NCBI RefSeq assembly: GCF_000717745.1
Contig: NZ_JOBH01000006.1
Span: forward strand, 310,001-374,000
Direction: 5' to 3'
From: Streptomyces violens
GTDB taxonomy: Bacteria > Actinomycetota > Actinomycetes > Streptomycetales > Streptomycetaceae
DNA: 64,000 nt
Shown: one piece after another, positions 1 to 9,459 of the stretch
Position numbering within the stretch: the first letter of the stretch is position 1
Layout of the letters: every line of letters begins with the position of its first letter
The notes under the pieces: model-generated
Database searches by the model: none
What the model was told of the DNA's origin: nothing
The model's input: only the letters and a program-made list of their open reading frames with translations
Program-made: the position numbers and the translations under genes

Positions 1-1
1 G

Positions 2-1144
2 CGGATCATCGCCACCTTCAACAAGACGTCCGAGGTGAAGGCGGTCCTGGACACCATCCCGGGCGCCGACTACCAGGCCAAGCTGCAGACCATCATCAAC
101 AGCGAGCAGGCACCCGACGTCTTCTTCAACTGGGGCGGCGGCAGCATCAAGCCGTTCGTCGACGCCGGGCTGCTCATGCCGCTCGACGACTTCATCGCCA
201 AGGACCCGGACCTGAAGAACAAGTTCCTGCCCACGGTGTTCGAGAGCGCGGAGGTGGACGGGAAGCCGTACGGAATCCCGATGCGCGGCACCCAGCCCGT
301 GCTGCTGTTCCACAACAAGAAGGTGCTCAGGGAGGCCGGTGTCGAGCCGCCGAAGACCTGGGACGACATGCTGGCAGTGGTAGAGAAGCTCAAGGCGAAG
401 GGTGTCACGCCGATCGCGCTGGGCGGCGGCGACAAGTGGCCCACCCTCATGTGGTTCGCGTACCTCTACGATCGGGTGGCCGGGCCCGGGCTGCTCCAGA
501 AGGCGCTGGCCGGGGACAAGGACGTCTGGGCGAGCGCCGACAGCAGAAAGGCCCTCGGCATGATCGGAGAGCTGGCGGACGCCGGCGCGTTCGGCACCAA
601 CTACGACTCGGTGAAGTTCACCGACCAGGGCTCGCCCACCCTGCTGGCCACCGGCAAGGCCGGCTTCGAGCTGATGGGCTCGTGGGAGTACTCCACCCAG
701 CAGGACAGCCACCCGGAGTTCGCCGAGCGCGACCTCGGCCACAGTGCGTTCCCGGCGGTCGACGGCGGCAAGGGCGATCCGGCCGACCTCGTCGGCAACA
801 CCAACAACTTCTACTCCGTACTGAAGAAGACGAAGCATCCCGAGGCGGTCGCGGAGTTCCTGAAGCTGCAGTACTCGGACGAGTTCATCAAGGCGCAGCT
901 CGCCATCGGCAACGTACCCACCACCACGGACACCGAGAAGCATCTCGACGCCGCCGCCGACCCGGACTTCGCCCGTTCCCAGCTGAAGATGGTCGAGAAG
1001 GCCCCCGCCTTCCAGCTGTCGTGGGACCAGGCATACCCGCAGACGGCGACGGTCGGCATGCACCAGGCCGTGCAGCAGTTCCTCAACGGCGGGCTCGACG
1101 AGGACGGCTTCATCAAGGCCATGCAGGCCCTGCCCACGTCCTGA
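2..1144 (+). CDS. ABC sugar importer, solute-binding protein (5'-truncated by window edge)
   Basis: Extracytoplasmic binding component of a carbohydrate ABC importer (family 1 solute-binding proteins). The frame is open from base 2, so about 380 residues are visible and the signal peptide with lipobox lies outside the window; family members are usually 420-450 residues. The conserved YGIPMRG segment, followed by the PPKTWDDM region, is typical of sugar binders such as MalE- or UgpB-like proteins. An internal GTG at 35 is not the real start, because the family fold continues upstream. The stop lies 32 bases before the first permease gene, so this is the promoter-proximal gene of the visible operon. 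The ligand cannot be read from sequence. Confidence 0.9.
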   Translation, partial: RIIATFNKTSEVKAVLDTIPGADYQAKLQTIINSEQAPDVFFNWGGGSIKPFVDAGLLMPLDDFIAKDPDLKNKFLPTVFESAEVDGKPYGIPMRGTQPVLLFHNKKVLREAGVEPPKTWDDMLAVVEKLKAKGVTPIALGGGDKWPTLMWFAYLYDRVAGPGLLQKALAGDKDVWASADSRKALGMIGELADAGAFGTNYDSVKFTDQGSPTLLATGKAGFELMGSWEYSTQQDSHPEFAERDLGHSAFPAVDGGKGDPADLVGNTNNFYSVLKKTKHPEAVAEFLKLQYSDEFIKAQLAIGNVPTTTDTEKHLDAAADPDFARSQLKMVEKAPAFQLSWDQAYPQTATVGMHQAVQQFLNGGLDEDGFIKAMQALPTS

Positions 1145-1176
1145 CCACGCCGGCCACCTGACTTGGATCCCCTCTC

Positions 1177-2067
1177 ATGACCACTCGTTCCGGTACCGGC
1201 GTCAGCCGCCCGGGTTCCGTCTGGGCGGTACCCGCCGCCGTCTTCTTCGGTCTCTTCGCGTTGCTGCCGCTCGTCCTGGTCGTCGTGCTCTCCTTCGCCG
1301 AGTGGAACGGACTGAGCGGCCCGCGGTTCTCCGGACTCGGCAACTGGCAGCGGCTGTTCGACGACCCCGTCATGCTCAAGAGCCTCTGGCTGAGCGTCCT
1401 GCTCACCGTGCTCGGCGTCGTCGTACAGACCCCACTGAGCATCCTGCTCGGCGTCTGGGCCGCCGGCCACCAGCGCAACCGCGCCGTCCTCTCGGCGATC
1501 TACTTCGTCCCGCTGCTGCTGTCGGCGGCCGCCGTGTCCGTACTGTGGCGTGCCGTCCTCGACCCCAACTTCGGTGTGCCGGCGCACGCCGAGTGGCTCT
1601 TCGGCAACGGCAACCTCTTCGGTACACAGAGCAGCGCCATCGGCGTCCTCGCCTTCGTGAGCGCCTGGCAGTTCACACCACTGCACACGCTCATCCATCA
1701 GGGAGCGGCGCGCGCGGTGCCCCAGGTCCTCTACCAGGCGGCGCAGATCGACGGCGCGGGCAAGGTCCGGCAGTTCTTCCACATCACCCTGCCGCAGCTG
1801 CGCAACAGCATCATCACGTCCATGATCCTGATGGTGGTGGGCGGCCTGACGACCTTCGACACCGTCCTCATCCTCACGCAGGGCGGCCCGGGAACGGACA
1901 CCACGATCAGCGCCTACTACATGTATCAAAAGGCGTTCAAGAACTTCGACTACGGGATGGCCTCGGCGATCGGCGTGCTGCTCGTCCTGGTCGCCACGGT
2001 CATCTCGCTGATCGTGGTGCGCCTCTCGGGCTACGACAGGATGCGCAGCACGATGGAGGGCCTGTGA
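1177..2067 (+). CDS. ABC sugar importer, permease 1 (MalF/UgpA type)
   Basis: Inner-membrane permease of a carbohydrate ABC importer, 296 residues, near the family norm. About six hydrophobic segments are visible, the first at residues 15-40 and the last near 265-285. The cytoplasmic EAA loop that docks to the ATPase is recognisable at about residues 187-213 (YQAAQIDGAGKVRQFFHITL). The ATG at 1177 follows the binding-protein gene closely. The stop TGA overlaps the GTG start of the second permease by four bases, which implies translational coupling. No ATPase gene follows; Streptomyces sugar importers of this type commonly use the shared ATPase MsiK, encoded elsewhere (family knowledge, not seen here). 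Confidence 0.92.
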   Translation: MTTRSGTGVSRPGSVWAVPAAVFFGLFALLPLVLVVVLSFAEWNGLSGPRFSGLGNWQRLFDDPVMLKSLWLSVLLTVLGVVVQTPLSILLGVWAAGHQRNRAVLSAIYFVPLLLSAAAVSVLWRAVLDPNFGVPAHAEWLFGNGNLFGTQSSAIGVLAFVSAWQFTPLHTLIHQGAARAVPQVLYQAAQIDGAGKVRQFFHITLPQLRNSIITSMILMVVGGLTTFDTVLILTQGGPGTDTTISAYYMYQKAFKNFDYGMASAIGVLLVLVATVISLIVVRLSGYDRMRSTMEGL

Positions 2068-2885
2068 GCAAGCGCCGCCCCAACTACCTCGCCGGCTTCG
2101 GCTCGCTGATCTGGCTCTTCCTGGTCGGCCTGCCGCTGTACGTGATGCTCGTCGCCACGCTCCAGTCGCGGGCCGACTACGCGGCGAACGGACCGCTGTC
2201 CTTCCCGGAGAACCTCACCTTCGACAACTACATCAAGGACTTCAACAGCGGGTTCGGGCAGTACTTCCTCAACACGGCCATCGTCACCGTATGTGTGGTG
2301 GGCATCGTCGTGCTCCTCGTGCCGCCGCTGTCGTACGCCATCGTGCGGAGCCGCAGCCGGCTGACGAACACGGTCTTCCGGCTCTTCCTGCTCGGTCTCG
2401 CCATCCCCTCCCAGGCCGTCATCGTTCCCATGTTCTACGTGATGAGCGAGGCCGGCCTCTACGACAACCTCGTCGGTGTCGTCCTGCCGACCGCGGCCTT
2501 CGCCATGCCGGTGTGCGCCCTGATCCTCAGCGGGGTGATGCGTGACATCACGCCGGAGCTGTACGAGGCGATGACGGTGGACGGCGCCTCACCCCGGCGG
2601 GTCTTCTTCCAGCTCGTCCTGCCGCTCTCCCGCAGCGGCCTCTCGACGATCGTCGTCTTCTCCGCCCTGCAGGCATGGAACGGATTCCTCTTCCCCCTGG
2701 TGCTCACGCAGTCCGCCGGCACCAAGGTCATCACCATGGGCCTCTACGACTTCCAGACCGAACACGGGGTCGACATCCCGGGCATGCTCGCCGCGGTCGT
2801 CCTGTCCATGCTCCCCATCCTGCTCGTTTATCTGTTCGCCCGCCGCGCCCTGGTCCAGGGCCTGATGGGCGTCGGAGGAAAGTGA
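2064..2885 (+). CDS. ABC sugar importer, permease 2 (MalG/UgpE type)
   Basis: Second permease of the importer, 273 residues. The GTG at 2064 is chosen because it overlaps the upstream TGA (GTGA) and gives the expected short basic N-terminus before the first membrane helix (residues about 12-33). The EAA loop is at about residues 167-193 (YEAMTVDGASPRRVFFQLVL). Membrane segments near 75-97, 110-130, 140-160 and 240-262 fit the MalG fold. The stop overlaps the GTG start of the following glycosidase by four bases. Import and intracellular hydrolysis are therefore encoded as one translationally coupled unit. Confidence 0.92.
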   Translation: MSKRRPNYLAGFGSLIWLFLVGLPLYVMLVATLQSRADYAANGPLSFPENLTFDNYIKDFNSGFGQYFLNTAIVTVCVVGIVVLLVPPLSYAIVRSRSRLTNTVFRLFLLGLAIPSQAVIVPMFYVMSEAGLYDNLVGVVLPTAAFAMPVCALILSGVMRDITPELYEAMTVDGASPRRVFFQLVLPLSRSGLSTIVVFSALQAWNGFLFPLVLTQSAGTKVITMGLYDFQTEHGVDIPGMLAAVVLSMLPILLVYLFARRALVQGLMGVGGK

Positions 2886-5299
2886 CCGGCCACGTGTCCG
2901 TACAGACCGAACAGCCCGAAGGGGGCCGCGTCCCGCTGTGGCGGGACCCGGCCCGCGACCCGGGGGAGCGGGCCGACGCCCTGCTCGCCGGGATGACCCT
3001 CCAGGAGAAGACCGCCCAGCTCTTCGGAGTGTGGGTCGGGGCTTCCGACGAGGGCGCCGAAGTCGCCCCGCACCAGCACGACATGGAGGAGCCGGTACCC
3101 CTCGACGACCTGCTGCCCCACGGCCTCGGCCAGCTGACCCGGCCCTTCGGGACGACCCCCGTCGATCCCGCTCTCGGCGCGCTGTCACTGCTCCGCACCC
3201 AGCGCAGGATCGCCGGCGCGAACCGTTTCGGGATCCCGGCGCTGGCCCATGAGGAGTGCCTCGCGGGCTTCGCCGCCTGGGGCGCGACCGCCTACCCCGT
3301 GCCCCTCTCCTGGGGTGCCACCTTCCACCCCGAGCTGATCCGGGAGATGGCCGCGGCGATCGGCCGCGACCTGCGCGCGGTCGGCGTCCACCAGGGCCTC
3401 GCCCCGGTCCTCGACGTCGTACGCGACGCCCGCTGGGGCCGGGTCGAGGAAACCATCGGCGAGGACCCCTACCTCGTCGGCACCATCGGCACGGCCTACG
3501 TACGCGGCCTGGAATCCGCCGGCGTCGTCGCCACCCTCAAACACTTCGCCGGATACTCCGCCTCCCGCGCGGGACGCAACCTGGCCCCCGTCGGCATGGG
3601 CCCGCGCGAGCGTGCCGACGTCATCCTGCCCCCCTTCGAGATGGCCGTACGCGAGGGCGGCGTCCGGTCGGTGATGCACGCGTACACCGACACCGACGGC
3701 ATCCCCTCCGCGGCCGACGAACGACTGCTGACCGGACTGCTCCGCGACACCTGGGGCTTCGAGGGGACGGTGGTCGCCGACTACTTCGGGATCGCCTTCC
3801 TGCAGAGCCTGCACGGTGTCGCCGGAAGCCTCGGCGAGGCCGCGGCCGTCGCACTCACCGCGGGCGTGGACGTGGAGCTCCCCACGGTGAAGGCGTTCGG
3901 TGCGCCGCTGCGCGACGCGCTCGCCCGGGGGCTGGTTCCCGAAGCGGCCGTGGACCGCGCCGTCCGCCGGGTCCTGGTCCAGAAGGCCCAGCTGGGGCTG
4001 CTCGACGCCGACTGGGACCCGACACCGCCAGCCCTCGCCGGAACGGACGCGGACACGGACGCGGACGCGGACACGGCGGACCTGCGCGGCACGGTCGACC
4101 TCGATACGGCGGACAACCGCGCCCTGGCCCGCCGCGTCGCGGAACAGGCCGTCGTCCTCCTCCGCAACGACGGCACACTGCCCCTCGCGGCCGGCCGCGC
4201 CCCGGCGCGCATCGCGCTGGTCGGACCCAACGCCGACACACCGACGGCGGTCCTCGGCTGCTACTCCTTCCCCGTACACGTGGGCAGCCAGCACCCGGAG
4301 GTGCCCGCGGGCATCGAACTGCCCACCCTCCGCGAGGCGTTGGCCGCCGAGTTCCCGGACAGTGAGATCGTCACCGCGTCCGGCACCACCGTCGACGGCA
4401 CCGGCACCGACGGCTTCGCCGAGGCCGCCGAGCTGGCACGCGGCGCCGACCTGGTGATCGCCGTACTCGGCGACCGGGCCGGGCTCTTCGGCCGCGGGAC
4501 CAGTGGCGAGGGCTGCGACGCCGAGTCGCTGGCCCTGCCCGGGGTGCAGGAGCAGCTGCTCGACACGCTGCTGGACACCGGCACGCCGCTGGTCGTCACC
4601 CTGCTCGCCGGCCGTCCCTACGCCCTGGGCCGTGCCGCGGCCGAGGCCGCCGCCATCGTCCAGACGTTCTTCCCCGGCGAGGAGGGGACGACGGCCCTCG
4701 CCTCCGTCCTCAGCGGACGTGTCGCCCCCACGGGCCGACTCCCCGTCAGCGTGCCGCGCCTCCCGGGGGCCCAGCCGTCCACGTACCTCGCGGCCCGCTT
4801 GGGCCACGCCACCGAGGTATCGGACATCGACCCGGCCCCCGCCTTCGGCTTCGGCCACGGACTGACGTACACCACCTTCGACTGGTCACACCTCGTCGTG
4901 GAGAACGAAGCAGCCGGTACCGACGGGGAGTTCGAGCTGGCCTGCACCGTACGCAATACCGGAACGCGCCGGGGCACCGAGGTCGTCCAGCTGTATCTGC
5001 ACGACCCCGTCGCCTCCGTCGTCCAGCCCGTGCAGCGCCTCATCGGTTACGTACGCGTCGGCCTGGCGCCCGGGGAGGCGGCGGAGGTGCGGGCCATCGT
5101 CCCCGCCGACCTCGCGTCCTTCACCGGCCGCGAGGGCCACCGCATCGTCGAACCGGGCGAGCTGGAACTGCGGTTCAGCGCGTCCAGCACGGACGTCCGG
5201 CTGACGGCCCGGCTGGAACTCACCGGCCCGGTCCGCCCGGTGAACCACCGCCGCCGGCTCCACGCGGACTTCCGGGTGACGCACCGTCAGGCGCGGTAA
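2882..5299 (+). CDS. GH3 family glycoside hydrolase (beta-glucosidase / beta-xylosidase type), cytoplasmic
   Basis: Retaining exo-glycosidase of family GH3, 805 residues. The N-terminal barrel holds the LKHFAGYSAS substrate-binding segment at about residue 218, and the nucleophile Asp is at about residue 300 in VVADYFG. The alpha/beta sandwich follows (about 410-630) and a C-terminal Fn3-like domain closes the protein (about 700-780). An acidic linker of Thr-Asp-Ala repeats (about 387-400) joins the first two domains. The GTG at 2882 overlaps the permease stop; another GTG at 2894 is possible. There is no signal peptide, so it should act on imported oligosaccharide. Family alone does not separate glucosidase from xylosidase activity. 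Confidence 0.88.
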   Translation: MTGHVSVQTEQPEGGRVPLWRDPARDPGERADALLAGMTLQEKTAQLFGVWVGASDEGAEVAPHQHDMEEPVPLDDLLPHGLGQLTRPFGTTPVDPALGALSLLRTQRRIAGANRFGIPALAHEECLAGFAAWGATAYPVPLSWGATFHPELIREMAAAIGRDLRAVGVHQGLAPVLDVVRDARWGRVEETIGEDPYLVGTIGTAYVRGLESAGVVATLKHFAGYSASRAGRNLAPVGMGPRERADVILPPFEMAVREGGVRSVMHAYTDTDGIPSAADERLLTGLLRDTWGFEGTVVADYFGIAFLQSLHGVAGSLGEAAAVALTAGVDVELPTVKAFGAPLRDALARGLVPEAAVDRAVRRVLVQKAQLGLLDADWDPTPPALAGTDADTDADADTADLRGTVDLDTADNRALARRVAEQAVVLLRNDGTLPLAAGRAPARIALVGPNADTPTAVLGCYSFPVHVGSQHPEVPAGIELPTLREALAAEFPDSEIVTASGTTVDGTGTDGFAEAAELARGADLVIAVLGDRAGLFGRGTSGEGCDAESLALPGVQEQLLDTLLDTGTPLVVTLLAGRPYALGRAAAEAAAIVQTFFPGEEGTTALASVLSGRVAPTGRLPVSVPRLPGAQPSTYLAARLGHATEVSDIDPAPAFGFGHGLTYTTFDWSHLVVENEAAGTDGEFELACTVRNTGTRRGTEVVQLYLHDPVASVVQPVQRLIGYVRVGLAPGEAAEVRAIVPADLASFTGREGHRIVEPGELELRFSASSTDVRLTARLELTGPVRPVNHRRRLHADFRVTHRQAR

Positions 5300-5323
5300 T
5301 GATCCCTTCAACGCTGTCCGGTG

Positions 5324-8053
5324 TCACTTCACCACAGGCTCCGGCGTCGGCAGGGCGACGCGGAGGTCGTGGGCACCGGGGGTGAGAGAAGTGGAACGCC
5401 CGCCGACGACGAGGACGGCGTCGACACCGTGCGGTACATCGGCGTGGATCGCGGCATCGTCGCCGGTGCGGGTCCACGCGACGCGGAGCGGGCCGTACGG
5501 TGTCCAGACCTCGGCGTCGGCGTGATCCAACTGTCCGGCGAGATCGGGTTCGATCACGACGGACCGGAATCCCGGCGCCGTGGCCCGGATTCCGGCTATG
5601 CGCCGGTAGAGCACGTCGTCCACGCAGCCGAAGGCATAGTGGTTGAAGGAGACGGCACGAACCGAGCCGTCGGGTGCGATCGCGTCCCACGACTCCCAGA
5701 TGGTGGTGGCGCCGCGATCGACCTCGTACAGCCAGGACGGGCACTCGTCCTGCCACAGCAGTCGTCGGGCGAGCTCCGCGTGGCCCGAGTCCCAGAGCAC
5801 ATCGAGCAGGTGGGGAACGGAGAGGAATCCGGTGTCGAGCCGGTCGCCGCGTGCGGCGATGAGGTCGACGAGGTGCTGGACGAGGAGAGGACGCAGCCGG
5901 GCCGGCACCATGTCGAAGGCAAGGGCCAGGACGTAGGGGCCCTGCAGGGCGACCGGCAGGCGGCCCTCGGCGTCGACGTACTCGGCGGCGAAGGCCGCGC
6001 GTACCTGTGCGGCGCGGTCGCGGAGCCTTTCGGCGAGGCCGGTGTCGCCGAGTGCGTCGGCCGACCGGGCGGTGATCGTGAGCGTCCACGCCTGGAACAT
6101 CGGTGCGACGAGTTCGGCCGTCAGCTGCGGAGCGATCCCGATGGCCTCGTGGAGCGGGCGTCCTTCCAGGGTGCTCGGCGTCAGCCAGTCGCCGAAGTGC
6201 TCGCCGGCGTTGTACAGGAGGGCTTGGCGCCGTCGCCGCTCGGGAGTGAGAGGCACGTCGCGCAACCGCTCGGGGAGTTCGGCGGCCGCCGTGCGCTGGT
6301 ACTCGATCCACCGCAGCGCGGCGTCGAGTGTGTCGGCCAGGACACGGCGGTCACCGTACCGTTCGTAGAGCACCCAGGGCACCAGCGCGATGGCGTCGCT
6401 CCACCCCGCGCAGGCCACGATGGAGCCGAAACCGGTCCCGTTCACCGCGAGTTCGTCGTCGTAGGCCGAGCGGGGCGAGAGGATCGGAACGCGTCCGTCG
6501 GCGTCCTGGTCCGCGCGGAGGTTCTCCAGCCACCGCGTCAGGAAGGGCGCCACGAGGGCGTTGTTCGTCGCCGATGGGGCGAAGACCTGGATGTCACCGG
6601 TCCAGCCGGCGCGTTCGCGCTGCGGGCAGTCCATCGGGACGGAGAGGAAGTTCGTGCGCTGGCTCCACACCACGTTGCGGTGCAGTCGGTCGAGGCGTTG
6701 GTCGGAGAGGTGCAGCGATCCCGTCTGCCGTAGATCGCTGGAGAGGACGACCGCTACGAAGTCGTCTGGTTCCGGCGGGACTTGGAGCCCGCGCACCCGC
6801 ACGTAGCGGAAGCCGTGGAAGGTGAAGCCGGGCTCCCAGGCCTCGGTGGGCCGGCCGGCGGCGACGTAGGTGTCGAGCTGGTCCTTGTTGATGCCCTCGA
6901 TGTTGACGAACCACCGTCCGTCCGCGTCCAGGGTCTCGGTGTGTTCGAGCGTGACGACATCGCCCTCGCGCGGTGCGCGCAGCGTCATTCGTACGCGTCC
7001 GGCGATGACCTGGCCGAAGTCGATGATCCAGCCGTCGTCGGGGTCGGCGATGACGGAGAGCGCGGGCAGTTCGGCGACACGGCGCACCGGTTCCCCGGCG
7101 AAGGGGACGAGGACCGCGGGGTCGGCGGTCTCGACCTCGACCGGGTGCCAGGCGGTGTCGTCGAAGGCCGGCGTGCTCCATGCGGGGTCGTGGAGACGCA
7201 TGTCGAAGCGCTCTCCGATGAACAGGTCCGCGTACGCCCACGGCCCCTCGGCCGACACCACGTCGCCGTCCGAGGCGATACGGCGTCGTCGTCCGTCCTC
7301 GGTCTCGAGATGCAACTGCCAGATCGCACCGGTGGTGGTTCCGAACTGGGCGCTTGATCCGGTGAGCCCGATGCGTCCGGCCCACCAGCCGTCCGCCAGT
7401 GCCACCCCCAGGACGTTCTCACCGTCTTCGAGCAGGTCCGTCACGTCGTAACACTGCACGGACAGGCGGGAGGCGTAGCTGTCGAAGCCCGGCGCGAGCA
7501 CCTGGTCGCCGACGGTCACGCCGTTGATCTCGGCGGTGTAGACGCCCCGTGCGGTGATGAACAGCCGGGCCCGCGCGACCGATGCTTCCGGTGTGAAACG
7601 CTGCCGGAGCAGCTGGACCGGACGCAGGCGCTCGCTCACGGCGCGCTCGGGGCGGTGCCCTTGGATCCAGTCGAGCAGCGTCCACCGCTCGACCTCGGTG
7701 CCACGGGCCTTGGGGAGGACCCAACCGGCCGTCCAGTCAGCCGGGTTCAGCAGTGCGGTCCCGAAGCCGGCGGAGGCCCAGTCGCTCACCGCGCCGTCCT
7801 CGTCCCAGACCCGCACGCGCCACTCGTAATCGGAGTCGGAGCCGAGGTCGAGGCCGGGAACCTCGACGAGATGGCTCTCCCGGCTCGGTACCCGGCCGGT
7901 GTGTGCTACGACGTCGTCGCCTGTGCGGATCTCGATCTCGTAGGCGGACTGCACTCGCCCGGGTATCCAGGACAGGCGCGGACGCGGCGTCGCCACGGCC
8001 GGGGGAGACGGCTGGTACTCGACGGTCAGGCCGGTGACGGGTGCTGCGCCCAC
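5324..8053 (-). CDS. alpha-L-rhamnosidase, GH78
   Basis: Inverting glycosidase that removes terminal alpha-L-rhamnose from glycosides, 909 residues, normal for the family. N-terminal Fn3-like and beta-sandwich domains occupy about 1-360. The (alpha/alpha)6 barrel carries the signature DCPQRERAGWTGD at about 473-485, with the general-acid region, and TTIWESWD at about residue 760, which holds the expected general base Glu. A C-terminal beta domain ends the protein. No signal peptide is seen. It converges on the GH3 gene with only 24 bases between stops and diverges from a tetR gene. The shared intergenic region contains two palindromes, so the TetR product is the likely repressor. Rhamnosidase beside importer and GH3 suggests uptake of rhamnosyl glycosides (inference). 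Confidence 0.9.
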   Translation of the reverse strand: MGAAPVTGLTVEYQPSPPAVATPRPRLSWIPGRVQSAYEIEIRTGDDVVAHTGRVPSRESHLVEVPGLDLGSDSDYEWRVRVWDEDGAVSDWASAGFGTALLNPADWTAGWVLPKARGTEVERWTLLDWIQGHRPERAVSERLRPVQLLRQRFTPEASVARARLFITARGVYTAEINGVTVGDQVLAPGFDSYASRLSVQCYDVTDLLEDGENVLGVALADGWWAGRIGLTGSSAQFGTTTGAIWQLHLETEDGRRRRIASDGDVVSAEGPWAYADLFIGERFDMRLHDPAWSTPAFDDTAWHPVEVETADPAVLVPFAGEPVRRVAELPALSVIADPDDGWIIDFGQVIAGRVRMTLRAPREGDVVTLEHTETLDADGRWFVNIEGINKDQLDTYVAAGRPTEAWEPGFTFHGFRYVRVRGLQVPPEPDDFVAVVLSSDLRQTGSLHLSDQRLDRLHRNVVWSQRTNFLSVPMDCPQRERAGWTGDIQVFAPSATNNALVAPFLTRWLENLRADQDADGRVPILSPRSAYDDELAVNGTGFGSIVACAGWSDAIALVPWVLYERYGDRRVLADTLDAALRWIEYQRTAAAELPERLRDVPLTPERRRRQALLYNAGEHFGDWLTPSTLEGRPLHEAIGIAPQLTAELVAPMFQAWTLTITARSADALGDTGLAERLRDRAAQVRAAFAAEYVDAEGRLPVALQGPYVLALAFDMVPARLRPLLVQHLVDLIAARGDRLDTGFLSVPHLLDVLWDSGHAELARRLLWQDECPSWLYEVDRGATTIWESWDAIAPDGSVRAVSFNHYAFGCVDDVLYRRIAGIRATAPGFRSVVIEPDLAGQLDHADAEVWTPYGPLRVAWTRTGDDAAIHADVPHGVDAVLVVGGRSTSLTPGAHDLRVALPTPEPVVK

Positions 8054-8094
8054 AGGTACTCCTTCGCGGCTCCTCCCCGCCGCGTGGCGAGAAC

Positions 8095-8145
8095 GAAAAC
8101 CGAAGGTACTCGGCTTTCAGCAAAAAGCCAACGCGTTCGGTTTTC
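8095..8145. promoter_or_regulatory. Two tandem imperfect palindromes, candidate TetR operators
   Basis: Two 24-base dyads lie between the divergent rhamnosidase and tetR starts: 8095-8118 (GAAAACCGA ... TCGGCTTTC) and 8122-8145 (AAAAGCCAACG ... TTCGGTTTTC). Each matches itself at 9 of 12 paired positions or so, and the centres are 27 bases apart. The outermost arms, GAAAACCGAA at 8095 and TTCGGTTTTC at 8136, are perfect inverted repeats. Position and symmetry fit a pair of TetR-dimer sites controlling both genes. Confidence 0.6.
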
Positions 8146-8175
8146 AGCAGCCCCGTCTGCTCGTACGCTGAAGCC

Positions 8176-8820
8176 ATGAGCAAGTCGCGAGTCCGGGGTA
8201 GCTACGCCGTGGGGCGCGAGCGGCGCGAACGCATCGTCAAAGCCGCCACAGATCTGTTCTCGACGGCCGGATACGCACGGACCTCCATGGCGCGAGTCGC
8301 GCAGGACGTCGGCATCTCCACGACCGGACTGCTGCACTACTTCCCGACGAAGCAGCATCTGTTGCTCGCGGTCGCCGAGCACCGCCTCGACGTCGCGACC
8401 GCGCTGATGGACGCCTCGACCGAGGCGGACGGCGACTCGCTGATCGAAACCCTGCTCGCGATCACCAAGAGGTTCGTCGACGAACCGGGCCTCATCGAGC
8501 TCTTCGTCACGCTGAGCGCCGAGGCCGCCGACCCCTCCAGCGCCGCGCATGAGCTCTTCGCGGCCCGCTACGAGCGCACGGTCGGCGAACTCAGTGCACG
8601 GTTCCAGTCATGCGCTCGCAACGGCTCCTTCCGCACGGACATCGACTACGACGCCGTCGCGCGGGAGTGCGTCGCCGTCTCGGACGGCCTTCAGCTGCAG
8701 TGGGTGCTCTCCGGCGGACGCACCGACCTGTTGGCGGGCACCCGAGCACACCTCGAACGGCTCACGTGGACCCTCCGCCCTGCGCGCGGAGTCGACCCAC
8801 GCGCTGAGACCTCGGCATAG
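8176..8820 (+). CDS. TetR/AcrR family transcriptional regulator
   Basis: DNA-binding repressor of the TetR family, 214 residues. The N-terminal helix-turn-helix spans about residues 15-60, with the characteristic segment GISTTGLLHYFPTKQHLL; the C-terminal part is the variable ligand domain. The ATG at 8176 is used because upstream in-frame codons run through the palindromic operator region. It is divergent from the GH78 rhamnosidase with 122 bases between starts. Likely target: its own promoter and the rhamnosidase promoter through the dyads at 8095-8145. The inducer is unknown; a sugar or aglycone from rhamnoside breakdown is plausible. Confidence 0.9.
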   Translation: MSKSRVRGSYAVGRERRERIVKAATDLFSTAGYARTSMARVAQDVGISTTGLLHYFPTKQHLLLAVAEHRLDVATALMDASTEADGDSLIETLLAITKRFVDEPGLIELFVTLSAEAADPSSAAHELFAARYERTVGELSARFQSCARNGSFRTDIDYDAVARECVAVSDGLQLQWVLSGGRTDLLAGTRAHLERLTWTLRPARGVDPRAETSA

Positions 8821-8867
8821 CTGAGGCCTCGGCATAGGTGCCAGGTCAGTCTGCACCGTGCCTCCGG

Positions 8868-9428
8868 TCACTTGGTGGCCGTCAGCGCCTCGCGTGCGGT
8901 GGTGAGGATCTCCTCGGAGAGCGGGGAGCCCTTGGTGGCCCGGGACAGGACGAGCGCGCCGAGCATGGTGCACAGCCGGGTAATGCCGTCCTGGTCCTCG
9001 GTGGCGAGCCAGTCGGCGAAGTCGCCCACCCCCTGGGTATAGACGCGGCGGGCCTCATCGCCCGCGCCTTCGCGGGCGATGTCGGTGGCGAGTGCGGCGA
9101 CGGGGCACCCGTCGGCCGGACTGTCGCGGTGCTCGGTGGAGAGGTAGGTGTCGATCACCGCTCGCTGGGCGGCGTCGCGCTGCCCGGCGTACTGATCGAG
9201 CCCGTCGCTGTGGCGCCGGGTGAGTTCGGCGAAGGCGTGGGCGGTGGCTTCGTCGACGAGCTCCTCCTTGGAGGCGAACTGCTTGTAGAAGCCGCCGTGG
9301 GTCAGACCGGCTGCCTTCATGAGGTCGGCGACGCTGATATGGACCCCCTGTTCCCGGAGCAGCCGGGAGGCGGTTTCCACGACCCGTCGGCGGTTCTCCT
9401 GTGCCTGTGCCTGCGATACGCGGCCCAT
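8868..9428 (-). CDS. TetR/AcrR family transcriptional regulator
   Basis: TetR-type repressor of 186 residues. The helix-turn-helix is at about residues 12-58, with the segment AAGLTHGGFYKQFASKEEL, and a C-terminal region (about 80-180) resembles the TetR_C domain of regulators that control oxidoreductase genes. The ATG at 9428 begins MGRVSQAQ. It diverges from an SDR gene whose start is 113 bases away, and the AT-rich gap holds palindromes. The obvious inferred target is the SDR / MDR / hydrolase run on the plus strand. Confidence 0.9.
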   Translation of the reverse strand: MGRVSQAQAQENRRRVVETASRLLREQGVHISVADLMKAAGLTHGGFYKQFASKEELVDEATAHAFAELTRRHSDGLDQYAGQRDAAQRAVIDTYLSTEHRDSPADGCPVAALATDIAREGAGDEARRVYTQGVGDFADWLATEDQDGITRLCTMLGALVLSRATKGSPLSEEILTTAREALTATK

Positions 9429-9459
9429 GGGTCACCTTCCCAGTTGGATGTCGAGTGGC

